A stretch of DNA of 64,000 nucleotides from Leptospira ellinghausenii. GTDB taxonomy: Bacteria; Spirochaetota; Leptospiria; Leptospirales; Leptospiraceae. The stretch spans positions 1 through 64,000 of the forward strand of contig NZ_BFAZ01000001.1 in NCBI RefSeq assembly GCF_003114815.1, read 5' to 3'. The position numbers and the translations under genes were made by a program. The notes beneath the pieces are model-generated. The model searched no databases. It saw only the letters and a program-made list of their open reading frames with translations, and had not been told where the DNA came from. Below, one piece after another: positions 37,613-45,761 of this stretch (positions are counted from its first letter, which is position 1; every line of letters starts with the position of its first letter).

Positions 37613-38401
37613 TTATTTATCTTTTGGAATTTCTTGGATGAATAACCAGATGAATCCATCTTTTACTTTGCCAAGTCCCAGGTATAACCAATAGAAAGGA
37701 TATCCAATTGGTCCGGGTTGGTATTCTTTTTGAACAACTGGTTCCCATTTTTGTCGAACATGTACTGTCACAGTCGAGAGTTGGACTGCTTGGGATAGAT
37801 ATTTAAGTTTTCCTTCCCAACGTTCTATGGATTCAGAGACTTTATTCAGTTCTGCTTCTACTTTTAGTGTTTCTTCCAAAGTTTTTGCAGTCTTTAAAAT
37901 TTCTAATAACCTAGTCCGCATTTTCTGAGCATTTTCTAATCGTATCTCTGTATCCAAATAATCTTCTGTAACATCTTTGGCAGAAACATCTTCTGAATAA
38001 TTATGTGATTCCTTTTTTAAACTGCTGAGAAAGTTTTTTAGATTTTCCTGTGGGATTTTTAATTGTATGGTTCCTTGGGAACTGTATTGGAGTGCATAAC
38101 CTCCAAACGATTCTGCCAATTTGATGATTTCTAATACTTTTGGTTCAATTTCTTTCGATTGTAAATTCACAACAACAGTATAAATCATCATCCTTTTTTG
38201 GGATTTGTTTTCTTGTGGTTTAAGATCAGATTTTGGAGATGAGGAAACACCAGGAGAAGCTTTGGATTCTTCGTATTCATCTCCCGTGCTCCGCGCGGCA
38301 TAATCTCGTTCGCTGCGACTGGAACTAGAACATTGGATGTGTAAAAGTAGTAAGGTGAGGAGGAAGGAAAAAGTGAAAGGTGAAATCGAGTTTGGTTTCA
38401 T
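37613..38401 (-). CDS. DUF4349 lipoprotein
   Basis: Starts MKPNSISPFTFSFLLTLLLL then HIQC (Cys24). A low-complexity Ser/Glu/Lys linker reaches about 65. The DUF4349 core covers 70-235: MMIYTVVVNLQSKEIEP, SFGGYALQYSS, IQLKIPQENLKNFLSSL, YLDTEIRLENAQKM and LSTVTVHVRQKW with a coiled coil in between. A hydrophobic C-terminal segment (YPFYWLYLGLGKVKDGFIW) may be a membrane anchor. No Shine-Dalgarno is visible: a perfect 11-bp inverted repeat ends seven bases before the ATG. It is upstream of, and co-transcribed with, the TPM gene. The function of DUF4349 is unknown. Confidence 0.85.
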   Translation of the reverse strand: MKPNSISPFTFSFLLTLLLLHIQCSSSSRSERDYAARSTGDEYEESKASPGVSSSPKSDLKPQENKSQKRMMIYTVVVNLQSKEIEPKVLEIIKLAESFGGYALQYSSQGTIQLKIPQENLKNFLSSLKKESHNYSEDVSAKDVTEDYLDTEIRLENAQKMRTRLLEILKTAKTLEETLKVEAELNKVSESIERWEGKLKYLSQAVQLSTVTVHVRQKWEPVVQKEYQPGPIGYPFYWLYLGLGKVKDGFIWLFIQEIPKDK

Positions 38402-38407
38402 GGTTTG

Positions 38408-38442
38408 GTTGGATACTGAATCTAATCGAACCAGTATCCAAC
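38408..38442. terminator. Inverted repeat between the deacylase stop and the DUF4349 start
   Basis: GTTGGATACTG (38408-38418) pairs perfectly with CAGTATCCAAC (38432-38442), 13-base loop. It follows the deacylase gene on the minus strand but no T-run follows in that direction. It could be a weak terminator or may fold over the start of the DUF4349 message. Confidence 0.55.
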
Positions 38443-38454
38443 TTCAAACCTTTT

Positions 38455-40203
38455 TTAAACGCCGATTTGTGATTCTAAAAAGCGACCATACCCTCGTTCT
38501 TTTCCTAGTCCAGAGACAGGTTTGCCCCCATCCACTGCCAGTTTCCCATTGATGAAAACTTTTTTAATGGTTTCATCGTTACGACGAACCCATCGTTTAA
38601 AATCCTCCATAAACGGCATCGGAGCTTCAACGTCTTTCGCCAAAGAGTCGTCCAATTTGTTTGGATCAATCAGGACTAAATCAGCACGTTTTCCTTCCTT
38701 GATATAACCTGCATCAATTCCAAACCAATCACCAATTTCACCCGTAAGTCTGTGAACTGCTCTTTCTATACTCATAAATGGTTTGTTTTCCAATTCTGCA
38801 TCTCTTACTAGTTTTAACATACGTAAAGGGAAGTTATAATGTGCCATTCCGCGAAGGTGTGCACCTGCATCTGAAAATCCGATGAGAATATCTGGATAGG
38901 AAACTATTTTTTGGAGTGGTTCCTTTCTATGGTTAGCCATGACAGTGTACCACCTAACTTTGTTTCCATGTTCAGCCACTAAATCCAAAAATGCTGTCAC
39001 AGAATGGACACCTCTTTCTTTCGCTACATCATCGATTGATTTACCAATAAGGGATTTGTCTGGTGCATCAACAATTTTTGTTTCTCGAAAGTTTCTATGA
39101 AACACTCGAGGTAAAAACCAATTTGTCCATTGTCTTTTAAACCAAGATCGATAATTTGGATCCTTCATTAATGTTTTTCTTTCCAATTCATCTTCAATGT
39201 GGTTTGCTTTTGCACCAGCTGCAAACTCTTCAAACACAACCACATCCATCCCATCGGCATACAGATCAAATGGTTCAGGTAAAGCTTGGAATCGAAAGTC
39301 AGATCGGAAAAGTTTATTTGTAATCCTTCCAATCACACCTAATAATTTATACAAACCTGGATCAAATTTTACATCCATTAGGGAGATGATGGTTGTTTTT
39401 AATGGTTTTCTAAAAATACCAAATGCTTCTTTTAAAAACATTAAAACATTGATTTTGGTGGAAACATTTGGAACACCTTGGAAAATTTTTCCGCGTTTTC
39501 TCAGAGTTTTGTTTAAAAATTCGTATTCACTCCAGTTGGCAAAGGTTGAAGGTAGTGGTCTTGAACGAAACCGAGAACCATCCATTTTATCCCAAACAAG
39601 TGTATTAATCGATAAACCCATAAAACCAGCATCCAGTGCTTCCTCTAAGTGTTGGTTCATTTTCTCTAACTCTTGTTTGGTTGGTTTTTCTCCTTTTGTT
39701 AAAGATCTCTCTAATCCCATGACGTGAGCACGGATCGCTGAGTGACCTGCAAAGGAAGTTACATTGGGTCCTAAAGGAAGATCGTTTAAATGTTTTTTGT
39801 ATTCAATGGCAGAGTTCCAATTTTTTTTACTCTCCAATATCGATAATACATTTTTTCTAGGGATTGCTTCTACGCGGCTAAACATATCAGCAAGGTCTGT
39901 TGGATCTCCAACTGCCAAACTCAAAGAACAACTTCCAAGAGAAATCGTTGTAATTCCATGTCTTACTGATTCAGAAAGATCCGGAGCCATTTCAATTTCA
40001 GCATCATAATGAGTATGAAAATCGATAAAACCTGGAGTGAGCCATTGGCCTTTTGCATCAATGACTGTTTCTCCTGGTTTTGCACTCAATTCAGTTTTAG
40101 AAATCGTCTCCACAATTCCGTCTTTGATCCGCACATCTCCAATAAACGATGGGTTTGTGCTTCCATCAAAAATACGTGCTTGTTTGATAAGAGTTTCTGC
40201 CAT
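38455..40203 (-). CDS. N-acyl-D-amino-acid deacylase family amidohydrolase
   Basis: A 582-residue metal-dependent hydrolase that removes the acyl group from N-acyl-D-amino acids. The start at 40203 (MAETLIKQARIFDGS) is set by an excellent GGAGGT; an upstream start adds 36 unlikely residues. The amidohydrolase pattern is intact: PGFIDFHTHYDAEIE near 60 (metal HxH), conserved His in SFAGHSAIRAHVMGL, IGFSDAGAHLRG (catalytic Asp) and the composite beta domain at both ends (KEGKRADLVLIDPNKL). The last lines resemble dihydroorotase-type enzymes. Gap to leuA is about 100 bases on the same strand; a shared transcript is possible. Confidence 0.87.
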   Translation of the reverse strand: MAETLIKQARIFDGSTNPSFIGDVRIKDGIVETISKTELSAKPGETVIDAKGQWLTPGFIDFHTHYDAEIEMAPDLSESVRHGITTISLGSCSLSLAVGDPTDLADMFSRVEAIPRKNVLSILESKKNWNSAIEYKKHLNDLPLGPNVTSFAGHSAIRAHVMGLERSLTKGEKPTKQELEKMNQHLEEALDAGFMGLSINTLVWDKMDGSRFRSRPLPSTFANWSEYEFLNKTLRKRGKIFQGVPNVSTKINVLMFLKEAFGIFRKPLKTTIISLMDVKFDPGLYKLLGVIGRITNKLFRSDFRFQALPEPFDLYADGMDVVVFEEFAAGAKANHIEDELERKTLMKDPNYRSWFKRQWTNWFLPRVFHRNFRETKIVDAPDKSLIGKSIDDVAKERGVHSVTAFLDLVAEHGNKVRWYTVMANHRKEPLQKIVSYPDILIGFSDAGAHLRGMAHYNFPLRMLKLVRDAELENKPFMSIERAVHRLTGEIGDWFGIDAGYIKEGKRADLVLIDPNKLDDSLAKDVEAPMPFMEDFKRWVRRNDETIKKVFINGKLAVDGGKPVSGLGKERGYGRFLESQIGV

Positions 40204-40307
40204 GATACCTCCAGAAAAACCATTCGAAATTATGGCAGATTGACAAAGATTTGTCAACGATTCCTGATGAATTGCCTCAAGTTTCTCTGGACAAAACCCT
40301 TTACTGT

Positions 40308-41492
40308 TCACTGATAGGTGAGAATCGATCGGCTGAGTTCCACTAACTCTGTTTCGGTGATTTCTCGATTGTTCTCTTTGGAAGAAATTGACTTTGCAAC
40401 TGAGAACAAATGGTGAATTTCTTCTTTTGAAACTTCGATCCCTTTTTGGCGTAACAAAAATTCAATGGCTTTGTGACCAGATTGGTTGGTGAACGAGATC
40501 GTTTCTTTGTCAAATCTACCTACAAATTCTGGTGAAAAGGTTCTATAAGCACCTTTGGTTTGGTTCATAGTTTTTGTGACTCCGTCTTGATGGATGCCTG
40601 ATCGATGTGAAAATATATCTTCACCGATGATAGGAGTTTTTTCTCCAATTGGAATTCCCGTTAATTCTGAAATTCGTTTTGCAGTTGGATAAATCCTATC
40701 AAATTGAATGTTCAAAGATTCACCATTTTGGTGTAAGGCAATCACCGTTTCATACAAATTTGTGTTACCTGCTCTTTCACCAAGTCCATTCAAAGCCACT
40801 TCAATTTGTTCCGCACCAACATACACAGACTCTACCGATGTAGCTGTTGCCATACCCAAATCATTATGTGTATGAATGGAAATCATTGCTTTGTCTCCAA
40901 TTGATTCCCTAATTTCTTTTACCATATTGACAAAAATCATCGGGCGGTAACGTTCCACTGTATTTGGCAAGTTGATGATATTGGCACCAGCTTCAATGGC
41001 AGTCATAAATGCAAGTTTTGTGAATTCGAAGTTTTGGATGGCGTCTCCAAAATGTTCACCTGAAAATTGGATTTGGTGGTTGGATCCAACTATCGAACGT
41101 GCAAAAGAAACAGAAGATTTGATTTTTTGAAGGACTTCTTTCTCGGAAATCTTTAACACATGTTTAATGGAAAAATCACTTACAGGATACACAATATGCA
41201 TACGAGGTGAGTCTGCATGTTGGATGGCTTCCCATGTAACAGAGATTTCTTTTTCATTGGCTCTCGACAATGCAGCAATTGGTTTGCCCTTTGGTGCTCG
41301 TTTGGACAACACTTGGCAGGTAAAAAATTCGGATTCATTTGAAGAAGGAAATCCCACTTCAATACCATCTACGTTTAAACTTACAAGTAAGTCGAAAACT
41401 TCGATTTTTTCATTAAGTGTCCACGGTCTTTTTAAAGCTTGGTTTCCGTCCCGTAAGGTAACGTCTTGGATGTGAATGGTTTTTGGTTTCAT
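40308..41492 (-). CDS. leuA: Short 2-isopropylmalate synthase-like enzyme (LeuA family)
   Basis: A 394-residue DRE-TIM metallolyase that condenses acetyl-CoA with an alpha-keto acid. Signature sequences: VTLRDGNQALKRPW, EVGFPSSNE, ISIHTHNDLGMATA with the metal His pair, GERAGNTNL and SHRSGIHQDGV. Full-length LeuA has about 510 residues; this protein ends soon after the barrel and linker, so the C-terminal leucine-binding regulatory domain is missing. The upstream leader with a Leu-rich peptide and attenuator supports a leucine pathway role over citramalate or homocitrate synthesis. Start ATG 41492 is preceded by AGGAACC. Other members of the family (CimA, NifV) are possible but less likely. 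Confidence 0.85.
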   Translation of the reverse strand: MKPKTIHIQDVTLRDGNQALKRPWTLNEKIEVFDLLVSLNVDGIEVGFPSSNESEFFTCQVLSKRAPKGKPIAALSRANEKEISVTWEAIQHADSPRMHIVYPVSDFSIKHVLKISEKEVLQKIKSSVSFARSIVGSNHQIQFSGEHFGDAIQNFEFTKLAFMTAIEAGANIINLPNTVERYRPMIFVNMVKEIRESIGDKAMISIHTHNDLGMATATSVESVYVGAEQIEVALNGLGERAGNTNLYETVIALHQNGESLNIQFDRIYPTAKRISELTGIPIGEKTPIIGEDIFSHRSGIHQDGVTKTMNQTKGAYRTFSPEFVGRFDKETISFTNQSGHKAIEFLLRQKGIEVSKEEIHHLFSVAKSISSKENNREITETELVELSRSILTYQ

Positions 41493-41534
41493 GGTTCCTC
41501 CGTCTTTCGCGATCTCACTACCGACCGGGGGAAC

Positions 41535-41570
41535 AAATAAAAAAGCCCACTTCCCGGTTGGGAGTGGGCT
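41535..41570 (-). terminator. Attenuator terminator in the leuA leader
   Basis: On the minus strand a stem of GCCCACT and AGTGGGC (41545-41569, with CCC/GGG inside) is followed by TTTTTTATTTG, a classic intrinsic terminator 40 bases before the leuA start. An upstream stretch GGGAG (on the minus strand, about 41586) can instead pair with CTCCC in the 5' arm, giving an antiterminator. Confidence 0.85.
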
Positions 41571-41597
41571 TTGTCACATAGCACTCTCTCCCTCGAA

Positions 41598-41648
41598 TTA
41601 TAAGATTTCGAGGAGGAGGAGAAGCTGAATGTGTGCGAAAAATTTCAT
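41598..41648 (-). CDS. leuL: Leucine-rich leader peptide of leuA, 16 aa
   Basis: The minus-strand frame ATG 41648 to TAA 41598 encodes MKFFAHIQLLLLLEIL: five consecutive Leu codons (CTT then four CTC) and a sixth at the end. Right after it CTCCTCCTCGAA can fold with TTCGAGG (41583-41600 region), forming a pause hairpin before the attenuator terminator. Low charged tRNA-Leu should stall the ribosome on the Leu run and favour the antiterminator. No strong Shine-Dalgarno precedes the ATG. A TTGACA (minus strand, 41683-41688) inside the end of the symporter gene could be its -35 box, though spacing to an AT-rich -10 is not ideal. Confidence 0.85.
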   Translation of the reverse strand: MKFFAHIQLLLLLEIL

Positions 41649-41677
41649 TGTTAAATTTTAGACGAACTGATCTCGCA

Positions 41678-43117
41678 TTATCTGTCAACTTTTTTTAGCA
41701 TTTTTCCAATCGAAACAAAACCAAGTAAACAGCCAAAACCGATGGGGACAAGAAGGGTAAAGGAAAGTTTCCAAACCAAACCCACACCCACCGTAGTAAG
41801 GATACTGAACAGAAACAATAGAGAAAATAGAGAACCAGTGATGGGAAGGTCCTTTTTCCCTTTGGCTAAAAAGAAAACGGCGATGGATGGGCCAAGTGTA
41901 TAAGAGAAGATGGTGAGTCCCATTTCCAAAATTCCTTTTTCCCATGTGTCGACGAGTGTATATGGGATGAGGCTTGCTAAAAAGAGAAGAACTCCAAAGA
42001 ACAAAGACAAAATTCTCGGACTAAACCACTTGTCCATTTCCCAGTCCCGAGCCCAAGTGAGTGATAAGGAATTGATAGTGGAACTGAGAGTAGACATCGC
42101 ACTGGCAAGGATAGCAGCAACAAGGATACCAAGGAAGGGAGATGGCACTTCCGTAATGATAAAATGACTAAACACTTTATCTGGCGGAATGGATTTCCCA
42201 TCATAAAAAACAAACAAAAGAGATCCTATACACAAAAAGAGTAAGAATTGAAAGAAAACAACGATCCCACTTCCGATCAAAATCTTTTGACCCGAGTGTA
42301 AATTTTTTGTCGCAATCACTCTTTGGACTAACATCAAATCAGTTCCATGAGAACCAATCGAGATAAAAGATCCTCCGATGATGGCAAACAGAATGAAATA
42401 ACTATTATCACCTGTTTGGTTATAGTCGAAAACAAACACCTTCCATTTACCCAACGATTGTAAATGTTCTATTGCATTTGAAAATTCTGTATTACCAAAC
42501 TGCGAGAAAATCAATACAAGTGCAAATATCCCACCGAAAATATATATGATCCATTGTAAGACATCTGTAAAAACAATTGCTCTAAAACCACCAAACACAG
42601 AATAAATTATAGTAACAATACTCAGGATTGTTAATGCTAAAATTCCAAGTATCTCAGGTGATACAGAAAATCCCATTCGCTCCATGAGAAAGGCAATCGG
42701 TAAGGAACTTACATACAAACGGATTCCATCGCCGAGTAATCGTGAAACTGTAAAAACTAAAGAAATTGTTCTTTGAGGGGATTTTCCGAATCGATTTCCT
42801 ACATATTCATATACTGAAATTGTATTCCCCGAAAAATAAGAGGGCAAAAGATACAAAGCGACAATGGTTCTTCCGAAAATATAACCAATTGCAATTTCTA
42901 AAAAACGAAAATCTGTTTTGTATGATAAGGATGGAATACTTAAAAATGTTAAACTAGAAGTTTCAGTTGCCACTAGAGATAACATCAGAAACACCCAATG
43001 GATTTCTTTTTTCGCTAAATAAAAGTCATCTTCTTTTTGAGTGTTCTTGGCAAAGTGAAAACCAAAATAGAACACGATAATAAAATAAATCAATATGACA
43101 AAAATGTCCCAAATCAT
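41678..43117 (-). CDS. Sodium:solute symporter family transporter
   Basis: A 479-residue inner-membrane protein with about 13 transmembrane helices. Family marks include the early LVATETSSLTFLSIPSL, GRTIVALYLLPSYF, FGGFRAIVFTDVLQWIIYIF and the Na-site helix ILASAMSTLSSTINSLS. The substrate cannot be inferred; the SSS family moves sugars, proline, pantothenate or iodide with sodium. ATG 43117 follows AAAGGGAAATT. It lies 19 bases after the CBS protein gene in the same operon, upstream of the leu leader, and its 3' end may contain the leader promoter. Confidence 0.9.
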   Translation of the reverse strand: MIWDIFVILIYFIIVFYFGFHFAKNTQKEDDFYLAKKEIHWVFLMLSLVATETSSLTFLSIPSLSYKTDFRFLEIAIGYIFGRTIVALYLLPSYFSGNTISVYEYVGNRFGKSPQRTISLVFTVSRLLGDGIRLYVSSLPIAFLMERMGFSVSPEILGILALTILSIVTIIYSVFGGFRAIVFTDVLQWIIYIFGGIFALVLIFSQFGNTEFSNAIEHLQSLGKWKVFVFDYNQTGDNSYFILFAIIGGSFISIGSHGTDLMLVQRVIATKNLHSGQKILIGSGIVVFFQFLLFLCIGSLLFVFYDGKSIPPDKVFSHFIITEVPSPFLGILVAAILASAMSTLSSTINSLSLTWARDWEMDKWFSPRILSLFFGVLLFLASLIPYTLVDTWEKGILEMGLTIFSYTLGPSIAVFFLAKGKKDLPITGSLFSLLFLFSILTTVGVGLVWKLSFTLLVPIGFGCLLGFVSIGKMLKKVDR

Positions 43118-43136
43118 AATTTCCCTTTTACAATCA

Positions 43137-43736
43137 CTAAATCGTTAAACTCAAATTGGGATATTTCAAAAGAAGTCGAAGTAAATCTGATCTTGTGATG
43201 ATACCAATAGGTAAATTATCGTCATTTACGATCGGCAAACAACCAATTCTTTCTTCAAGTAATACCTTCGTTACCTGCCTGATTTCTGCGCCTGCAGTTC
43301 CAACTAATACGCGTTTGATCATGACATCTGATACTGGCATTTCTTTTTCATAGGATTTCATTTTATCTAACAAATCTCGGTCAGAGACAAATCCTACTAA
43401 TTTTCCCGACTCGTTGGTAACAGGAAGGTGTCGGATTCCTTTTTCCATCATAAAGTCGAGGCAAGTTTCGATGGATTCGTCTTGGGTTTTTGTCCAAACG
43501 GGAGTTGTCATGATCTCGTGAAGGAAAAAGACAGGTTTTTCTGTCGGAAGGGAGGATTCTTTGTAAACATCCCCTGGAGTTCGGTGGAGAAAAGAGCCAG
43601 TGGGAGTTGTCCCTGGTTCTCCTTCCCCTATGGCTGGTGCGGAAGATTTGCCGGAAGGGTGGACCATAGGGACAAGATTGGGTTGGATTTGCGGGGGATT
43701 GGGGGAAATTCGGCCGTCATGGATCCAAAAGAACAT
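43137..43736 (-). CDS. CBS-domain pair protein
   Basis: A 199-residue cytoplasmic protein. The first 75 residues are Pro/Gly-rich and poorly conserved. Two CBS domains follow: MTTPVWTKTQDESIETCLDF ... GFVSDRDLLD and DVMIKRVLVGTAGAEIRQVT ... GIITRSDLLRLLL. The tandem pair forms a Bateman module that binds adenosine nucleotides. ATG 43736 follows AGGTAGGGC. It is co-transcribed with the sodium symporter, so it may act as its energy-sensing regulator; this is inferred from the operon. An unusually long N-terminal extension is the odd feature. Confidence 0.85.
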   Translation of the reverse strand: MFFWIHDGRISPNPPQIQPNLVPMVHPSGKSSAPAIGEGEPGTTPTGSFLHRTPGDVYKESSLPTEKPVFFLHEIMTTPVWTKTQDESIETCLDFMMEKGIRHLPVTNESGKLVGFVSDRDLLDKMKSYEKEMPVSDVMIKRVLVGTAGAEIRQVTKVLLEERIGCLPIVNDDNLPIGIITRSDLLRLLLKYPNLSLTI

Positions 43737-43859
43737 AGTTATGCCCTACCTTTCTGAAAAGTTTGTCAAAAATAAGAAAAAACTTGCAAAAAACGAACAG
43801 TGGTTTTTTATCCATCCTACATTTCCTGTAAAAAGAACGAACTGAAAAAGGCAAAACCT

Positions 43860-45761
43860 ATGAACCAAAACTACCAAATCCTGTACCAAGCATTGGAATC
43901 CGTCGCAAATACCTTCCCAACGAAAATTTCGTTCCGGAAACGGAAGTCGACCACTGAGTTTCCTGGGATCAGTTTTGGAGAATTGAAAGAGTTTGTCGAC
44001 CACTTGACTTCGGGATTCATCGATCTTGGTGTTGAGGTGGGAGACCGAATTGGATTTTTTTGTGATGCGTCTGTTAATTGGCTTCGGACCGATCTTTCGA
44101 TTTTAACTGCAGGAGCGGTTGTTGTCCCAAGAGGAACAGATATTGTCCGTGAAGAAATTTTATACATCTTAAACCATTCGGAAGCAAAATTTTTGGTGGT
44201 TCAAAAACCAAAAGACAAAAAACGCATAGATGACCTGTTAGGTGAACTCCCACATTTGAAACAAATCTTTGTTTTAGAAAATGAACAAGGTGAACTCATT
44301 TCTGGACCTAATTCAATTCTATCATTAGCTGAAAAGGGGAAAGAAATTTGGAAAACAAATGGAAAACAAAACTTAGAGAACCGAATCAAACAAATTGATC
44401 CTGATGCTTTGGCCACATTAATTTATACTTCAGGGACCACAGGAAATCCTAAAGGTGTGATGTTGTCTCAAAAAGGATGGATTACTGCCATTCAAAATAC
44501 GATTGCACGTTTGGATATGAATTCAAATGACAATGCTGTTAGTTTATTGCCACCTTGGCATGCATTTGAACGAGCCATTGAATATGCAGGTATATTCCTT
44601 GGTTTAGATTTTTTAGTTTCCAATATGACTAGCTTAAAGGATGACCTTCGTGATTTTCGTCCTACGATTTTTCCGTCCGTTCCAAGGATTTGGGAATCTG
44701 TTTATAATGGGATTATGGCGAAAGTTGCCAAAGAGGGTGGTTTTAAAGAAAAGTTATTCCATTTCTTTTTAAGCGTAGGTGCTACATGGGCACGTTATTA
44801 TGCAATGTTTATGGGATTTGAGTTTGAAATCAAAAAACCAAACATAATCGTTTCGTTCTGCAAACGTAGTTATGCCTTATTGATTTTAATTTTACTCTCT
44901 CCATTAAAATTACTCAGCATTAAAATTTTTTCGACTATCCACAAAGCGTTAGGTGGAAGGATACGAATTTGTATTTCTGCAGGATCTGCTTTACCAAGTG
45001 TTGTGGATGGGTTTTTATCAGCCATTGGATTAAAAGTTTTAGAAGGATACGGAATGACAGAAACTTCTGCCGTTGTTTCCATTCGATCCAATACAAAACC
45101 AACCAAAGGAACTGTTGGAATACCAATTGATGGATATTCCATTCGTTTAAAAGATGAAACAGGGAAAATCCTAACAAAAACAGGAGATAAAGGAACCCTT
45201 TGGATTAAATCCAAACAAATATTAAAGGGTTATTATAAGAGACCAGAACTCAATCAGGTTGTATTTGATTCAGATGGATTTTTTGACACTGGTGATTTGA
45301 TGATGATTTCACATCGAAATGAACTTGTGTTTGCTGGTAGATCAAAAGATACCATTGCTCTCATTGGTGGTGAAAACGTTGAACCAATCCCAATCGAAGA
45401 CAAACTTTTAACATCGTCTTATATTGATCAGGTGATGGTTGTTGGCCATGATAAAAAAACATTGGCTGCTCTGATTGTTCCAAATTTTGAGGCAGTTGAG
45501 ACAAAAATTCCGAGTTTATCAAAAGACAAAGCTATTGAATGGAACTCGAATCCAAAGGTTCGCGAACTATTTCGATCTGAGATTTCCAAAATTATCTCTA
45601 AGGAAAATGGATTTAAGTCTTTTGAAATGATTCCAGCTAACAATTTCTATGTGGTACCAAGACCATTTGATCCAGATGTGGAAATGACAAGAACTCTAAA
45701 AATGAAGCGAAATATAATTTCGGAAGTATTTACAAAACAAATCGAAGGAATTTACCAATGA
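43860..45761 (+). CDS. Long-chain acyl-CoA synthetase
   Basis: A 633-residue AMP-forming acyl-CoA ligase that activates fatty acids with ATP and CoA. The start at 43860 follows AAAAAGG by eight bases; an upstream in-frame ATG adds 20 residues without support. The P-loop LIYTSGTTGNPKGVML (near 200), GYGMTETSAVVS, and the DTGDLMMI...FAGRSKDTIALIGGENVEP motifs are all present. A hydrophobic insertion near 370 (YALLILILLSPLKLL) may associate with the membrane. It is the first gene of a four-gene fatty-acid unit and overlaps the next gene by four bases (ATGA). Confidence 0.93.
   Translation: MNQNYQILYQALESVANTFPTKISFRKRKSTTEFPGISFGELKEFVDHLTSGFIDLGVEVGDRIGFFCDASVNWLRTDLSILTAGAVVVPRGTDIVREEILYILNHSEAKFLVVQKPKDKKRIDDLLGELPHLKQIFVLENEQGELISGPNSILSLAEKGKEIWKTNGKQNLENRIKQIDPDALATLIYTSGTTGNPKGVMLSQKGWITAIQNTIARLDMNSNDNAVSLLPPWHAFERAIEYAGIFLGLDFLVSNMTSLKDDLRDFRPTIFPSVPRIWESVYNGIMAKVAKEGGFKEKLFHFFLSVGATWARYYAMFMGFEFEIKKPNIIVSFCKRSYALLILILLSPLKLLSIKIFSTIHKALGGRIRICISAGSALPSVVDGFLSAIGLKVLEGYGMTETSAVVSIRSNTKPTKGTVGIPIDGYSIRLKDETGKILTKTGDKGTLWIKSKQILKGYYKRPELNQVVFDSDGFFDTGDLMMISHRNELVFAGRSKDTIALIGGENVEPIPIEDKLLTSSYIDQVMVVGHDKKTLAALIVPNFEAVETKIPSLSKDKAIEWNSNPKVRELFRSEISKIISKENGFKSFEMIPANNFYVVPRPFDPDVEMTRTLKMKRNIISEVFTKQIEGIYQ

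Noticed and set aside
39197..39727. 176-codon plus-strand frame inside the deacylase gene
   Set aside because: Long antisense frames arise by codon bias; the minus-strand gene has clear amidohydrolase motifs and a ribosome site.
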